Positions 23,976 through 36,514 of a DNA stretch of 64,000 nt are shown piece by piece. Both the position numbers and the translations under genes were made by a program. Position 1 is the stretch's first letter, and every line of letters begins with the position of its first letter. Location: contig NC_134997.1 of assembly GCF_050947335.1 (NCBI RefSeq), positions 5,456,001 to 5,520,000 of the forward strand. The letters are read 5' to 3'. The notes beneath the pieces are model-generated. The model was not told the DNA's origin. It made no database searches and saw only the letters and a list, made by a program, of their open reading frames with translations. This stretch comes from Megachile rotundata. Lineage: Eukaryota; Arthropoda; Insecta; Hymenoptera; Megachilidae.

Positions 23976-24548
23976 CAGGGTGTCTCGTAAATCTAGAATT
24001 TCGAGTAACTCATAAATCATTCATCGCAAAACAAAAGCACGCTTTTCATGGGCATTTGCATGTATTTACAGTGTTGTAATCGATTTCTTGTTACCGTGCT
24101 TTTTATCGAAAGACGAAGGTCATCTCCATGTTTTTAAATGGAATGCACGATTTTTCTTGGATTTGCATAAAGCATGAAATTTTGCTTTAGAAAAAAGTAA
24201 CTGAAGAGATAGGGTATTTAATTAATAGTTATCGAGATACTCTCAAACGAGTAATCTTGTATTAGAAAATAGTGGTCAACGTGGTTTTGTTTATGGCGGA
24301 ACATGTTTCTAAAATTGTTGTTAAACTTTAAATATTGGCCGCTATCTCACTGTCAGTACCGAAGCTCGGTAATACCGAAAGCAACATCGCAGAAGTTATT
24401 GTGAAAGATATTGTGCGCTACTTTTATTACTACGTTCAGTAACAGTAAAAAATGCGATACGATACTCGTTTATGGTGCGAGCCATGAAAATACCGTGAGA
24501 GCTGAAATATTATATGAAACTAAATATCTTGCTCGAAATCCGTCTTAA
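23976..24548 (+). mobile_element. 5' remnant of a CAGGGTGTCTC DNA transposon
   Basis: Begins TA|CAGGGTGTCTCGTAAAT, a terminus of the same kind as MITE family 1 (CAGGGTGGCTC). About 130 bases in, it has GAAGGTCATCTCCATG with TTTTTAAATGGAAT, nearly identical to the corresponding internal motif of those MITEs. The right end was not found; the element runs into the minisatellite at 24570. Confidence 0.7.
24453..24548 (+). pseudogene. Fragment of a transposase-associated helix-turn-helix
   Basis: A plus-strand frame reads ILVYGASHENTVRAEILYE, continues to ARNPS and stops. It resembles the short N-terminal helix-turn-helix found in insect transposase-like proteins (of the DUF4817 kind), in which a VYG...N...A..Y pattern is followed by a basic NRR/NP segment. 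The match is by eye and short. No catalytic domain follows. Confidence 0.5.
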
Positions 24549-24569
24549 TACTCCGCTTCTTCAAATAAA

Positions 24570-25590
24570 TTATTACATTCAGAACTTTCAAATTCTCCGG
24601 ATACAAAATTTATTAAATTTCGAATTATTAAATTCCCTAGATTGCGAATTCTCACGTTTTCTAGGTTTACAATTTTTAAATTCCTTAAAATTCTACTTTT
24701 TTAATTTTCAATGTTCCGAATTCTCAAATGCCTCAAAAGTCGAATTTTCAAATTCCCTAGATGTCAAGTTCTCAAATTCCCTAGATTCTCCTAGGTCTTG
24801 AATTCTGAAATTTCCTAGATTTCAAATTTTCTACATGCGTAATTCCCAAATTTATTATAAGTAAAATTCCCAAGATTTAGAATTCTCAAATTCCCCAGAT
24901 GTGAGATACTTAAATTCCCTAGATTTTGAATAATCAGATGTCCTATATTTACACTTTTTAAATTCATTAATTTTAAATTTACAAATTCCCTAGATGAAAA
25001 ATTATAAATTCCCTAGATTGCGAGTTGTCGAGATTTCGAATTCTCAAAATCCCTAGAGTTTGAATTCTGAAATTGCATAAATTTCAATTTTTTATATTCT
25101 CCTAGTCTTCAAATTCTGAAATTCCCTAGATTGCGAATTCCCAAATTTCCTAGATTTCAAATTCCCTAGATTCCGAATTCCTAAATTTCCTAGATCTCAA
25201 ATTCCCTAGATTGCGAATTCCTAAATTCCTTAGACCTGAAAGTCCCTAGATTCCCAATTCCTAAATTTCCTAGATCTCAAATTCCCTAGATTTCCCATTC
25301 CTAAATTTCCTAGATCTCAAATTCCCTAGATTCCGAATTCCTAAATTTCCTAGATCTCAAATTCCTTAGATTCCCAATTCCTAAATTTCCTAGATCTCAA
25401 ATTCCCCAGATTTCGAATTTTCAGATTGCATATCTTTTGGGTTCTCATATTCCCTATATATTAAATGCTCAAATTCTCACATTTCTTAGATTTTAAATTC
25501 TCAAATTCCCTAGATGGAAAGTAATCAAACTTTCCAAATTACGAATTCTCAAATTTCCTAGATTTCACATTTTCAAATTCACGTGATTTT
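24570..25590. repeat. CCCTAGATT minisatellite with a 40-bp regular core
   Basis: Degenerate units of AAATTCCCTAGATT throughout. Between about 25125 and 25425 they are organised as about seven copies of a 40-base unit, AATTCCTAAATTTCCTAGAT followed by CTCAAATTCCCTAGATTCCG, with few differences. Related to 30330-31400 and, in opposite orientation, 58550-58930. Confidence 0.88.
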
Positions 25591-27834
25591 ATATGCTAAA
25601 ATTTTTTTTGGTACTCTATCTTTTTAAGATTCAGCAAATTGCTAAACGAAGAGAAATATGAGATTATATAGAGAAACGTAAACGTAGTAAAATTGCGGAA
25701 AGCGAATACGTTTCATCTGCGAAGAATCGTACCCTCATTAACAGCATATTATTTCAGTACTCGAGATAACAACTTAGTTGATATTTGATATTTTCTCCTA
25801 TTAAAACTGCGGTATAATCATCATAACAAGCAGCCTACAAATATAAATGTTTAAAAAAAGGACTTCCGATAATTAGTCCCTACAGTGTTATTTTCACAAA
25901 CGTCGCATTTAAATTTACCAGTATCAACAATTCCAAGTCCTTGCACTCTCCTTGCAACTGATATAGAAAGTCGGTTAAAAATAACGTTGTTTCATTGTCA
26001 CATTAGGATAATAATTGCAGCATCCAAGTTCGTGTCGCGAGCCCGATAAGGGAAGGAAGCAAACATCTGGAGAGTTTGCATTCAATGATTAGACGTCTCG
26101 ACGACAGGCGTCATTAGTCTGCCGATGTTTCGCGCAAGACAGTGTACATCGTATCTCTCTAAGCTCATATTCACGCATTCCCTCGGGTCAATTAAGACGT
26201 CTCGTGGCTATTCTATCATTCCCGACCCTGGCTCGGTTGTGCAATTCCGTTGAACGCGTGCACACATGCCTCCGTTCATCTACTTCAGTCGACGCATCGA
26301 ATACTCGCAAATTCTCCCATTCGAGCTTAATTGCTTCGTCGACTTTATCTTTGCTGGAAAGCTCGTTGCTGCGCGGTAAAAAGATTTCTTGATCGTCACA
26401 ATTTTTGACATCGATCAAGTATTAGTGACCTCATTAGAGCATTGTTTATTTTATTAAAACGTCTTGGTTAAAACCTTAAAACCTTGCAAGTATTTTTTAC
26501 TATTTTCATAACCTAAGTTATCAAATATAACTGTTCATAAAAATCACTAAATGAAAATTGAGTTTTAAAAATTTGAAAATTTTCAGATTTAAAAAATTTG
26601 TAAATTTCAGATCCAACAATGGGTTTTAACGTTTATGCAATTTTCTGTTGTAAACAAATTTATTTTTCAATTTATTCTAGAAGTAAAAACATGTAAGTAT
26701 AAAATTTGCAATATACCTATATGGGTCAAATATGAAGCTTCAAAGGATTTTATGAGAACGTTTACCCGACGCGTGAAAACGATTGAATTAAGAAACGAAG
26801 ATGATGGACACAATTTCAGTAAGTGAGCAGATAAGGCAAAAAAACTTTTGGTCGACGTCGTGAAACATTAACTGTAACTGTTAAAAGTATTACAGTACTC
26901 TCGAAAAGAAGAAGCAAATGTTTTTCTTCCTTGTATAATCTTCCCTTTTCTTTTGCAGTCAATCGAGATGAGAATACGAGCTTACAAAGTAGTCGAGGAA
27001 GCTCGAAAAAAAAAACGGATAAAGACTTCCGGCAAAGATGCTTTCGACGGACCCGTGAATTTATTTCGTTCCATTTTACCAGCCATTAGGAAAATTAAAA
27101 AACCTCGAAATTAAAACTTGTCCGATATTTAAGAGATTGATAAATAAAATTCAATTATTCTGATTCCGATTGAATTTGGATTAAAATATTTTTACGACGA
27201 CATTAACTGGTAATTAGTTTTGATTCGACGAATATCACCGAACGTTTCGAATGAAACTTCCACGCGGAACTTAAGTGTAGTTCATTTTATTCGTCGCCAG
27301 ATTATAAAAATGTGAAGGACGATCGAACGTTAATGAGATATCGAACTTATTCAAAGTTTCTCAAACTTTTTTCCTACTCCTGAAATTCATTTAATTTTTT
27401 TATGAATCTGTAATGAAGAAAGTTGTATTAAAAGTACCTGTTTCGTTTCTTAATAAAAACCTTCGTAATTATTTAAAGTAGAAGAAATCCGTGTTAGTAA
27501 TAACTTTACTTTATTATTTTGTTAATTTAAATTATAATTATTCCGACCGTCGATTTATAAATACATTAATTTTATATATAATATAGCATTTATAATAAAA
27601 AACCGATAAGAAAAATTGTGATAATTTAGGTTAAATAAATTATTACAGAATACCTTGCACGATTTCTTGTAGAGCAATAAGAAAACACTTTTTAAGCTAC
27701 CAATATAGTTCAGCCGTTAAATAAAAAATACTATATTGTATGTGTGAAATACACATATAATTAAATAATTAATTGTTCACAGGGATCTTACTATAACCTC
27801 TACCATTTTTAGACCACATTTTGACAGTTTAGCC
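25591..27834. other. Unique DNA with GC-richer island
   Basis: The island at about 26000-26430 has overlapping open frames on both strands with no domain features. The remainder is AT-rich intronic sequence. No gene recognised. Confidence 0.35.
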
Positions 27835-28262
27835 ATAGAAGCCCACGATTTCGACAGTTAGACGTATCACGTGATTATCCGAATAGCACCGAAGAAAAAC
27901 GAAGTTAACCGATGCGTCATTACTCGTTCGTTTATCGCAAATATTGTTTTAGTAGTTTCGATGTAAACGATTCGCTTAAAATTACAGTTAAATATGTCAA
28001 AATTATGTCATGTTTGGTCTCATTTTAATTGAGAAAATGTCACAAATATGTTAGTAAAAGTTTCATAGCAAAAAAGTTATTCTAATATTAGAATTGTCTC
28101 ATCGATATGTTACTATTTATTTACGTTCAATTCGCACGTTTTCTTCACTCGATCTTCTACATTTGACTAACTTCAATCAGTATAAGAACTATACGATACG
28201 AATGAAAGTTCCGACCCTAAAGATTCGCTTATATTAAGACTATTATAATATTCGGACAGTAT
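27835..28262 (-). mobile_element. MITE family 2 (pogo-like), copy 1
   Basis: In reverse complement it matches the copies at 33374 and 62458 across ATTAAAATGAGACCAAAC, AACGAACGAGTAATGAC, TTAACTTCGTTTTTCTTC and ATCACGTGATACGTCTAACT. The reverse-complement left edge (ACTGTCCGAATATT) is only weakly like the intact terminus of copy 62458. No coding capacity. Confidence 0.75.
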
Positions 28263-28974
28263 TTTTATATTTGTTATCATGTGCGGTAAAGGATAATTGA
28301 CATACGTGAAAGCACAACACTGGTAAAAACGACTTGCTGAACTAAATATTATGCCAAAATACTGATGTATTTTTAATTTACAATGAATAATTCATTTCCC
28401 TGTAAAATAAGTAATATGATATGCAAATTAACCCTTATGCAAAACAAACGTAGTACCGTATCCGAATATTAATGCGAGTAACTGTATTTAGAAATAATAT
28501 ACAACGTTCTAAACGTTAGCATGCCGAAGTTTTACCTACCTCGTCATACTAGCGTTTCAACCTCATTTCTTGAAAAGCAGTACCTAGCTATTCTTAAAAA
28601 GTGGCAGCTTTAAGACGTTTCGCAAACAACTCGTCGGGATCTACAATTCGAGCCACGACTCATTAAAGAAGACTCTGTTTCCGTTTCTCGTGTGCTCTTC
28701 TCGCTGGAAAAGGTCGAGCTAAGACAATCATAAACGTGAGTAGTTCAGCTGCAATTAGGTTTATCGATTAAGTTCATTAATTATAGACATTCTTACGATT
28801 TCATTGATTTGTTCGATTGGATAGTGTACAAGAAACATTTCCACGCTATAGTTCATAGTTTATACCAGTGATACTCAAGTTAACGTAATGTTCCGCTATA
28901 TTGATTTGTAAAGGGTTACGTCAGGTGGCGGGAAAATTCAAATTTAATGTTTATAGAAGAATTCACGTAAGAAA
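28263..28974. other. Unique DNA
   Basis: Mixed AT-rich and GC-richer unique sequence. No gene or repeat family recognised. Confidence 0.3.
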
Positions 28975-29300
28975 ATAGTAGAATGAAGATACAAATTTTA
29001 CAATCTAAATTCACAAATTTCCAAATTCTAAAAGTCATAAGGTTCTTAAAATTACTGAATTTAAAAATTCATGAAATTCCAAATTTCTAAATTCCTAAAT
29101 TAATAATTTCTCAAACTGGTAAATTCTCACATTTTAAAATTTCCAAATTCTGAAAATTAAAAATTTCGAAATTGCCAAAAATTATCAAATTCAAAATTCT
29201 GGAATTATCAAATTCAAAATTCTGGAATTTTTAAATTTCAAAATTCCTAATTTTCCAAATTCTTACATTTTGAAATTAAATTTTCGAAAGTTTAAATATG
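28975..29300. repeat. Degenerate AAATTCTAAAATT minisatellite
   Basis: Short units AAATTCTGAAATT; one 20-base string (AATTATCAAATTCAAAATTC) is directly duplicated around 29182-29225. Confidence 0.7.
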
Positions 29301-29361
29301 TAAGTAGTTTCCTTCTTGTATATCCATTGTTTAACGAATGTTAGACGTTACATTACTGTCT

Positions 29362-29391
29362 AGTCGCTGGCAATATAACGAGGGTCTACTG
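29362..29391 (-). mobile_element. Solo pogo/Tigger-like transposon end
   Basis: GGCAATATAACGAGGGTCTACTGTA. In reverse complement this reads TACAGTAGACCCTCGTTATA, the form of a pogo/Tigger terminal repeat with TA. A matching left end was not found. A second such end lies at 57607. Confidence 0.6.
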
Positions 29392-30329
29392 TATTTCCTA
29401 CTTCACGGAATCTTCGTCGAATCTGAACGTCTCTAAATTCAACCCAATTATCGGATTCCCCCCTAGTGATCAACGAGGCTATCTGATCTATTCTGATTGC
29501 ATCCAGGAAACGAATCGTATTTACGGGACGCCGATTCCAACTATGAAAATGACCTCTGATCCCTCAAGAATCAGATGCTGGATGCTCGTTTAAAGGTTTC
29601 GCTAAAAATAGCTAAACTTCACATGCGAGGACTGTTATATTTATAACGATAGATTTTTATCATTACTCTGATCGACGACAGAGATTTATTCGGTTAAATA
29701 TCGTAACTGACAATACCTAAATTAAAATTGCCATAAAAAATTACCATGTCCAAAAGGACCACAAGTATTATTTTATATTTGCTCTTCTAAAGGGATCTTG
29801 AAGTAATTCTGTTGAGAGGCTGCATAATTGAAAGATTTCCAACGTTTTGGCATTCGCTGGCCCCCGAAAGATAACGAACGAGGATCGTTAAGAGTCGACC
29901 GGATGAAAATTTCAGCGGAAGTTGGGATACAGTGGGCAATATTATCAGTAATTAAGCAAGATTCTGAATGTCAGGGTCTCGTACAACTTCGGGCAATTGG
30001 CACGACAAACGCATGGATCGCTTGTTTCGCGAATGGTTATGGAGCGATGGTAATATCAGCAATTTCAAGCTACGAGCAACGCTCGATGGACCTCTCGACT
30101 TCAAATTTTCGATCAACAATGCGTTTGCATAAAATTCGAATGAAGCTGCATAATAAAATAGAGAGATTGATTGGACAGTTTTTAATCAAACCTCGGAACG
30201 AGGGGAAATGTCGTTTTTGTGGTTAGGTATTGGCGAATCAAAAAATGGATAATAACTTTTCACATTTTTGTGTATACGAAGTTATGAAGTTTGAATTTTT
30301 TCGATTAATAAATTTTTAGCTTGCTATAT
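29392..30329. other. Unique intronic DNA
   Basis: Contains a 132-codon plus-strand frame (29828-30226) that begins at TTG and has no recognised domain. Treated as noncoding. Confidence 0.35.
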
Positions 30330-31400
30330 TTCAAAATTTCAGTGTCCAAGATTTTAAATTGATGAATTTCTGAATTATCAAATAATTAAATTATTGAATT
30401 TCTAAACATTTAAATTTTCAAAACTATAAATTCCCAAAATTACAAATTTCCACATCCCTATATTCCCAGATATTCCAATTTTCAGAAAAACAAATTTTAA
30501 AATCTACAACGTTATATATTTATAAATGTTTAAGTATAGAAACATTAGAATTTCCAAACTCCCTAGAACTCGATGTTATAAATTCCCTAGATTACAAATA
30601 CCATAAATTCGTCAGAATTTTAATGCCAAACTTCTGCGAATGATTCTCAAATTCCCTAGATATCAAATTTTACAAGCTTTCAAAGTTCCCTAGATTCCAT
30701 ATTCTGAAATATCCTAGGTATAATATGCTAGAATTTTTTTAGATATGAAATTAAAAACTCATAAGAAATAAATATCCCTAGATTTCAAATTCTAAAATAC
30801 CCTAGATTTCAAGTTCTAAAATTCCTTAAATTTCAAATTCTAAAATTCCCTAGATTTCAAGTTCTAAAATTCCCTAGATTTCAAGTTCTAACATTCCCTA
30901 GATTTCAAGTCTTAAAATTCCCTAGATTTCAAGTTCTATAATTCTCTAGATTTCAGGCCTTCAAATTCCCTATATTTAGAGTTCTAAAATTCTGTAGATT
31001 TCAAGTTCTAAAATTCCCTAGATTTAAAATTATTAATTCCCCTACATTTCAAATTATAAAACTTTTTAGATATCAAACTCTAATATTCCCTAGATTTCAT
31101 ATTATAAAACTCTCTAGATTTTAAATTCTAAAATTCTCTAGATTGCACATTCTAAAATTTCTTAGATTTCACATTATAAATTTCTTTACATTTAAAATTA
31201 TGAAATTCCCTAGATTTCAAATTTCAACATCAGTATTCTTCAAATTCCTGAATTCTCCAGTTCTGAGATTCCCAAATTACTAAACTTCCAAAATTCGTAA
31301 TTTCTTAAATTCCCCAAATTCTTAAATACCGTCAAAAATGTCGCAATGTCCATATGCTGAAATTCGCAAATTTCAATTAACCAAATCCGCAAATTCCAAA
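30330..31400. repeat. CCCTAGATTTC minisatellite with a 24-bp core
   Basis: Degenerate AAATTCCCTAGATTTCAA units. At about 30780-31020 they form a regular array of the 24-base unit ATTCCCTAGATTTCAAGTTC plus TAAA. Confidence 0.85.
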
Positions 31401-32681
31401 GTAACGTACGTTTTAAAAAACATAGAGATACATTACGTTTTATAAAACATGCGGTACTACGGTGTCATATTTGCATACACGAGATCTGTTTTCCTTTTCG
31501 AATAACACCTACACAGCAGGAATCTGAAAACATCCAATACATTTCTGCTGACGATCGTGTTTATGGAGCAGTAAGATATTCAATCTAGCCAGATTTTATC
31601 ATCGATTGTTTTACTGGGGGCAAGATTGCGAACTGGGTCAAAGCCGATCACCGCGCAGTCGGGATAATGAAGAAGAAACCTTTCGATGCAACATTTCGTT
31701 CGATTCGGCTCTGTTCTACCGCGTAAGGTACTTTAATTAGACGTTTTAATTGGTAATTAGGACAGACAGGAGTGGTCTACGTGTACGACGATCCTCGAAA
31801 ATCTTGCTGTTCGTTAGCGATCGTCTCGTTCGAGGCATTGCTTTCAATTAACATCAGCAACTAGTTCTTCACGCAAATTAATCCTCTTCTCGAGATGTAC
31901 TTCGATTTTGGTCTCCGTTGAAAAGCTGAACCCACACGAGCATAATTTCGTCGGAAATTTTTTCGTGATTTCCTTTTTGGTAAAACGTATCGCTGATAGT
32001 TTGGAAAAATATTCTGTATATTTGTAATCTTCTTCAGTTTTTTTTATTTATTCCTTATCAATTGAAGTTAGATTATCATAACAGTATATTAATACTTTAC
32101 AATACTTATAATAGATGATTAAGCTTGAAAAATATAGAAATAAGCTTTGACATTATTTGACATTCCTGATACCCCGTTTGGCGCGAAATTTGAACGCGCT
32201 CTAACGACTTTCATCTCACTAAATAAAATTTCAAACAATAAACTTAGTAAATTTGATGTCAGGGATCTCCGTTTACTAAAAAAATATTTTGTTCAAAATA
32301 TTCTATTCAAGTTTCATGTTTAAAGAAATATCTGAATCCTCCTAAAATGAACAGTCCTAGTCTAATAATCCCGATCTAATAACTCCGCTCCTAATACTTG
32401 CAGCGTCATACTTGCTGAAATAATTAAAAGGTCGAGTAAGGAAGGAATTTATATCGAATCCTTTGAAGATTCCACGATAAAAGACCATAACCTATCAAGA
32501 CCACGAGCTCTTCGTTATCAGGACAAAACCCGTTTAAAAAAGAGTAATAAACGGATGGTCTCCTAAGACCATAAAGGGGTTCAAAGGGTCTAACATAGCT
32601 GGAATCTATCGACTTAGAGAATTAAAGCGATCGATATCGCCTGTCAAGGCGAAATAGTTTGATATCTGCGAAAGGACTCAC
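31401..32681. other. I(h) intron sequence downstream of the common exon
   Basis: GC-richer unique sequence (for example 31480-31960), then AT-rich sequence up to the donor of the common exon. I looked for a following S1 exon on the minus strand and did not see one. Confidence 0.4.
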
Positions 32682-32952
32682 CGAAAACTGGAGCAAGGAT
32701 GGATGACCCAGTGACCTGCAGCCTTCTGTCTGATCCGTTCCTTCATCAGAGCCTTCTTGCTGCCGAACAGCTTCATGGCCAGCTTGTTGTCCGTTGGTTG
32801 GAACAGGGCCTGAAGCTGGTTCTTCAAGAAGCTCTGCTTAACCTCCTGGCCCGGGAGACCCGGGCCCGGCTCCTCCTTCGGCGTCCCATAAAGGGACACA
32901 TCGTCCACTCCGAAGTGGACCTTCCCGCTGCCCTTGTAATTCATCTCGTTGC
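32682..32952 (-). CDS. Ih: I(h)/HCN channel, common pre-S1 coding exon
   Basis: Internal exon of the hyperpolarization-activated cyclic-nucleotide-gated cation channel, a plasma-membrane Na+/K+ pacemaker channel opened by hyperpolarization and modulated by cAMP. Read on the minus strand, it begins after a pyrimidine-rich acceptor (TTTTTCTGTTTCAG) and ends at a GTGAGT donor (32681-32676). Length is 271 bp: two bases of a split codon, 89 codons, two bases. The first half contains LYGTPKEE. The second half is the conserved N-terminal HCN domain, with KLFGSKKAL, AAGHWVIHP and CSSFR directly before S1. These motifs are hallmarks of arthropod and vertebrate HCN proteins (family knowledge). The exon is GC-rich in very AT-rich surroundings. 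It enters with phase 1, matching the donors at 49330 and 38083. The next exon (S1, expected to begin FYWD) was not found anywhere to the left, so the following intron exceeds 32 kb. Not in doubt as HCN. Confidence 0.95.
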
Positions 32953-33065
32953 CTGAAACAGAAAAATGATAACACTCGTTAATGCAGGGAATGTATTTCG
33001 TGACGACGTTAATATACAATGTATTTTGTGATGTGCGACGGAATGTTTCAATGATTCGAGGCATC

Positions 33066-33088
33066 GAACATTCGAGATGTCGAATGTT
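33066..33088. repeat. Short perfect hairpin in the I(h) intron
   Basis: AACATTCGA, four-base loop GATG, then TCGAATGTT: a perfect 9-bp inverted repeat at 33067-33088, about 115 bases upstream of the acceptor of the common I(h) exon. It may be chance; no function is assigned. Confidence 0.4.
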
Positions 33089-33373
33089 AGCGTTTTTTAT
33101 TTTGGACGCGTGCGATCCTGCACACGTACCCTCGGGAGAAGCTTACGAGACGTGAAGACGAATAGACGTTTGCAAATCAATTGTAAAATACGACGTGTTA
33201 TACCGAACACCATTGTTAAATCGTCCTAATACTTATACTAAACTTATATTAAATCTATATTAACAATCTTAGCAGATAAATCATTTTATAAAGCGCTATG
33301 TTCCGATTAAATGAATATTCAATATACACGAATCTTTTATGTCTGAACTTTCACTAATATCGTGTAAGTCCTA

Positions 33374-34125
33374 CAGTGATTCAAGCTGGCTGAACGTAAA
33401 AAGTGAAGACAACGTCCGAACAAAAACAGACAGTAACACATCAGTGAATTACATTTAATGCAAGAATAAAACTCTTTCATCTTTATTTTTGATTATGAAA
33501 CACTTACTAATATATGTGTGACATTTTCCTGATTAAAATGAGACCAAACGCGACGTAATTCCGAAAATATTTACTTGTAATTTCAAGTGTTTTGTTTATA
33601 TCAAGGTTTTACTGTAATAAGATGCGCGGTAAACGGACGAGTAACGACATGTCGGGTAACTTCGTTTTTCTTCGGTGCTATTCAGATAATCACGTGGTAC
33701 GTCTAACTGTCGAAAACGTAAACCTCAATGGCTTTATGGCTTCGAGAAGTTTTCTTCGACAAGTTGTTACAAATATTTTCGAAATTAAGTCACATTTGTG
33801 TTATATTAATTAGGAAAACGTTAGAAATATATTAGGAAAGGTTATATTAAAGAAATTAAAAATAAAGTTAGTAACGCATTACCATTGTAAACAATATAGA
33901 ATGATTTGATATTCGCTGACTTTTTATTTCACTTATCTTCTCCCGCATTCGAAGCTTATTATCGTCAATTAAACTAGAAAATACAGTTCAAATTATAACA
34001 TGTTTAGTCTCATTTTAATCAGAAAAATGTGAACAATCTATTAGTAAAAATTTGATAACGAAAGACTCGAAAATGACAAAGTTTTATATTTGCATTAGTA
34101 TTGTTTTGATAGTAGCAACACGTAT
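33374..34125 (+). mobile_element. MITE family 2 (pogo-like), copy 2
   Basis: Begins near TACAGTGATTCAAGC and matches the other copies at GCTGAACGTAAAAAG, GATTAAAATGAGACCAAAC (33532), GCGGTAAACGGACGAGT, TAACTTCGTTTTTCTTC, and then the inverted subterminal GTCTCATTTTAATCAG (34007). It lacks a clear right terminus. It sits in the I(h) intron just upstream of the common exon. Confidence 0.75.
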
Positions 34126-34439
34126 TAGCTTTATAGATATAATTATAAGTTCCTTTTAGATAACTAAGGTATAATGATAAATATACAAGGATGAAATATA
34201 AAATAATTTATACATTTATACGCCATCTCAATAAAATTTAACATACATGTCGGTAAAATATTTTAGTAATTTCTGTGATTTAAAATAAGGAATCTAAGAT
34301 AGATCATTTTAACACTTTCTGTAAACTTAGTGTTAAACTTGTTTCATAATGATTCAAGTAAGAAGGGAGCGCTTTTGTTAAAATTGTAATTAATTATTGT
34401 TTTTAAATTTTGTATATAATATCATTTATATTACCTGAT
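34126..34439. other. AT-rich intronic DNA
   Basis: No gene or repeat family recognised. Confidence 0.3.
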
Positions 34440-35090
34440 TTCTTAAATTTCAAGTTAACAAATTATCATGCTGTTAAATACCCAAATTTTTAATGTGCAA
34501 AATGAAAAATTTTGTACTTTTGAAATATTTAAAGTTTGAAATGTTCAAATTTGCAAAGGTTGACATATCTAAATTTTTTAATTTTCAAATTCTCAAATTT
34601 TCCTCTTCCATTTTCTAAATATTTGAAAGTCCTGAATTTCCAAAATTATAAACTCCCATCACAAACCTAACTCTGTACTCTTAAAGTATCAAATTTGAAA
34701 AATTCTGAAGTCTCAAAATCCCAAATCAAAATACTCAAAGCCACCAAAAATCCAAAATCCAAAAATTCCAAGCTCTCAATTTTCAAAAATTTCAAATTTC
34801 TACCGTCTCAAAGTTCCAAAATCCTATAACGTCAAGCTTCTAAATCTTCAAATTCCCAAAAATCCAAATAGCTATCAGTTCCAAACAACCACCCAAAGCT
34901 TCAATAATCAAAAGTTTGAATCAAAATTCCAGCACCCAAAAATAAAGTTCTAAAAAAATCTCGCAATCCAAATTTCCAAAGACCTAAAATTTCGAAATCC
35001 TAAATACATAAATCCAAACTACTACACAAACTTCATCTAATTTACCAGACAAATATCTTAAATTCCTCAATCCTAACCGCCTAACGTACC
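34440..35090. repeat. Degenerate AAATTTCCAAA minisatellite
   Basis: Short variants such as CAAATTTCTAC, AATCCAAA and TTCCAAA. Strongly diverged; C-rich on the plus strand. Confidence 0.6.
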
Positions 35091-36005
35091 ATACTCCAAA
35101 AAGACTTAATCACTTTACGATCCTTTCGTTCACCGTTACACAAAGAACAATATACAAAATGTCCCTAATTCTCTCGTGCAAGGATGAATCCTTAAGAGAA
35201 AGCTTACCCCACGCAATGTTTACCCAGACGTCATTAACCGTTGCGTCAAACTGATAAAGGCAAGTTTGCACAGCATGACACGTCCATCCATCTTCGTTGA
35301 ATAAACCAAAAGTGACCATCCTGTTCGCGAATTCAACCTTCGAACATTTTCGTCCATTCAATTCATCAAACGCGATTCAAGTGGCCGCGCTTTGCAAACA
35401 GTTTAATAAACAGGTCGTTAATTAATCTTCAATTTGTATTACGATAACGGCCATAAATCTAGGTTAATTTTGAAATGAGGTTGCCAAGATCCCGTTTTCT
35501 CTATTAAAACAAAACGATCGTGGGTTAATCGACACTTTGCATCCTTTACTCGCAGAAACGTGCCGCACTCAACATTTGCGCAGCTAAATTACTTTCATGG
35601 TGGTTCCGGCACGCGAATTTATTCTGATTTCTCTTTACAGCTTCCCAAACGCAACATGCACATACGAGAAACGTAAAAACCTCGAACAACCGTTCGACTC
35701 GATTAAATACAGTTATTCGAGAGAAGGATAACTTCTTACGGGAACAGTTTTCATGTGGGACGATCATGTGGAGCGAATTACTTTTATGCCGAACGATATA
35801 CTACTTCCTAGTACATTTGTTTTAATCTGCGCGTTGAGAGCTTTGCAGCGAGCTTCTAACGCATATTAATTATTGCGGAACCAAGTAAGTAGAAGTTCGT
35901 AAACTTCGAAAACAGAGTTAACGATGAATTATGAGCCTTCGATTTACGGGAAAATTGTTTTTAATATTTGAACACAAATAGCTCTTGCTGGTAGGTGTTA
36001 TTTAC
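35091..36005. other. Unique GC-richer intronic DNA
   Basis: Balanced composition over about 35100-35900, unlike the flanks. The two minus-strand frames (73 and 83 codons) have no domain features, and the 83-codon frame opens at TTG. Possibly conserved noncoding DNA. Confidence 0.35.
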
Positions 36006-36009
36006 ATGC

Positions 36010-36350
36010 ATCTATAATTTTAAGTTATTTACACGAGTTTGTAGTTTTTAATTATTTACATGAATTTTGTAGTTCTTAATTATTTACATGAATTTGTAGT
36101 TCTTAATTATTTACATGAATTTGTAGTTTTTAATTATTTACATGAATTTGTAGTTTTTAATTATTTACATAATTTATACTTTTTAATTATTTACATATAT
36201 CTACAGTTTTTAATTATTTATGTGATTGTACAGTTTTTAATTATGTACATGATCTATAATTTTTAATTATTTACATGAATGCATAGTTTTAAATTGCTTA
36301 CTGCAGTTTTAAATTATTTACATGAATCCACAGTTTTTAATTGTTTACAT
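36010..36350. repeat. 27-bp tandem repeat
   Basis: About twelve copies of a unit near TGAATTTGTAGTTTTTAATT plus ATTTACA. The first copies are almost identical, the later ones more diverged. Confidence 0.92.
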
Positions 36351-36514
36351 AAAACAATGAATAAATCTGATATAATAATAAATACTGATATAATAAATCT
36401 TGTTGACTTTTGTAAATATATCATTTTTGCATTTTTATATTTCAGAAGATTATTACATTTATTATTTTAAAGTATATTTAAACAGATGAATGAACTTGAT
36501 TACAGCATATTCAA

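Noticed and set aside
29828..30226. A 132-codon plus-strand open frame
   Set aside because: Begins at TTG, shows no recognisable domain and lies in intron-like unique DNA.
1..32681. Search for I(h) exons encoding S1 to the cyclic-nucleotide-binding domain
   Set aside because: No minus-strand sequence resembling FYWD or the S1-S6 motifs was seen; they probably lie left of the window.
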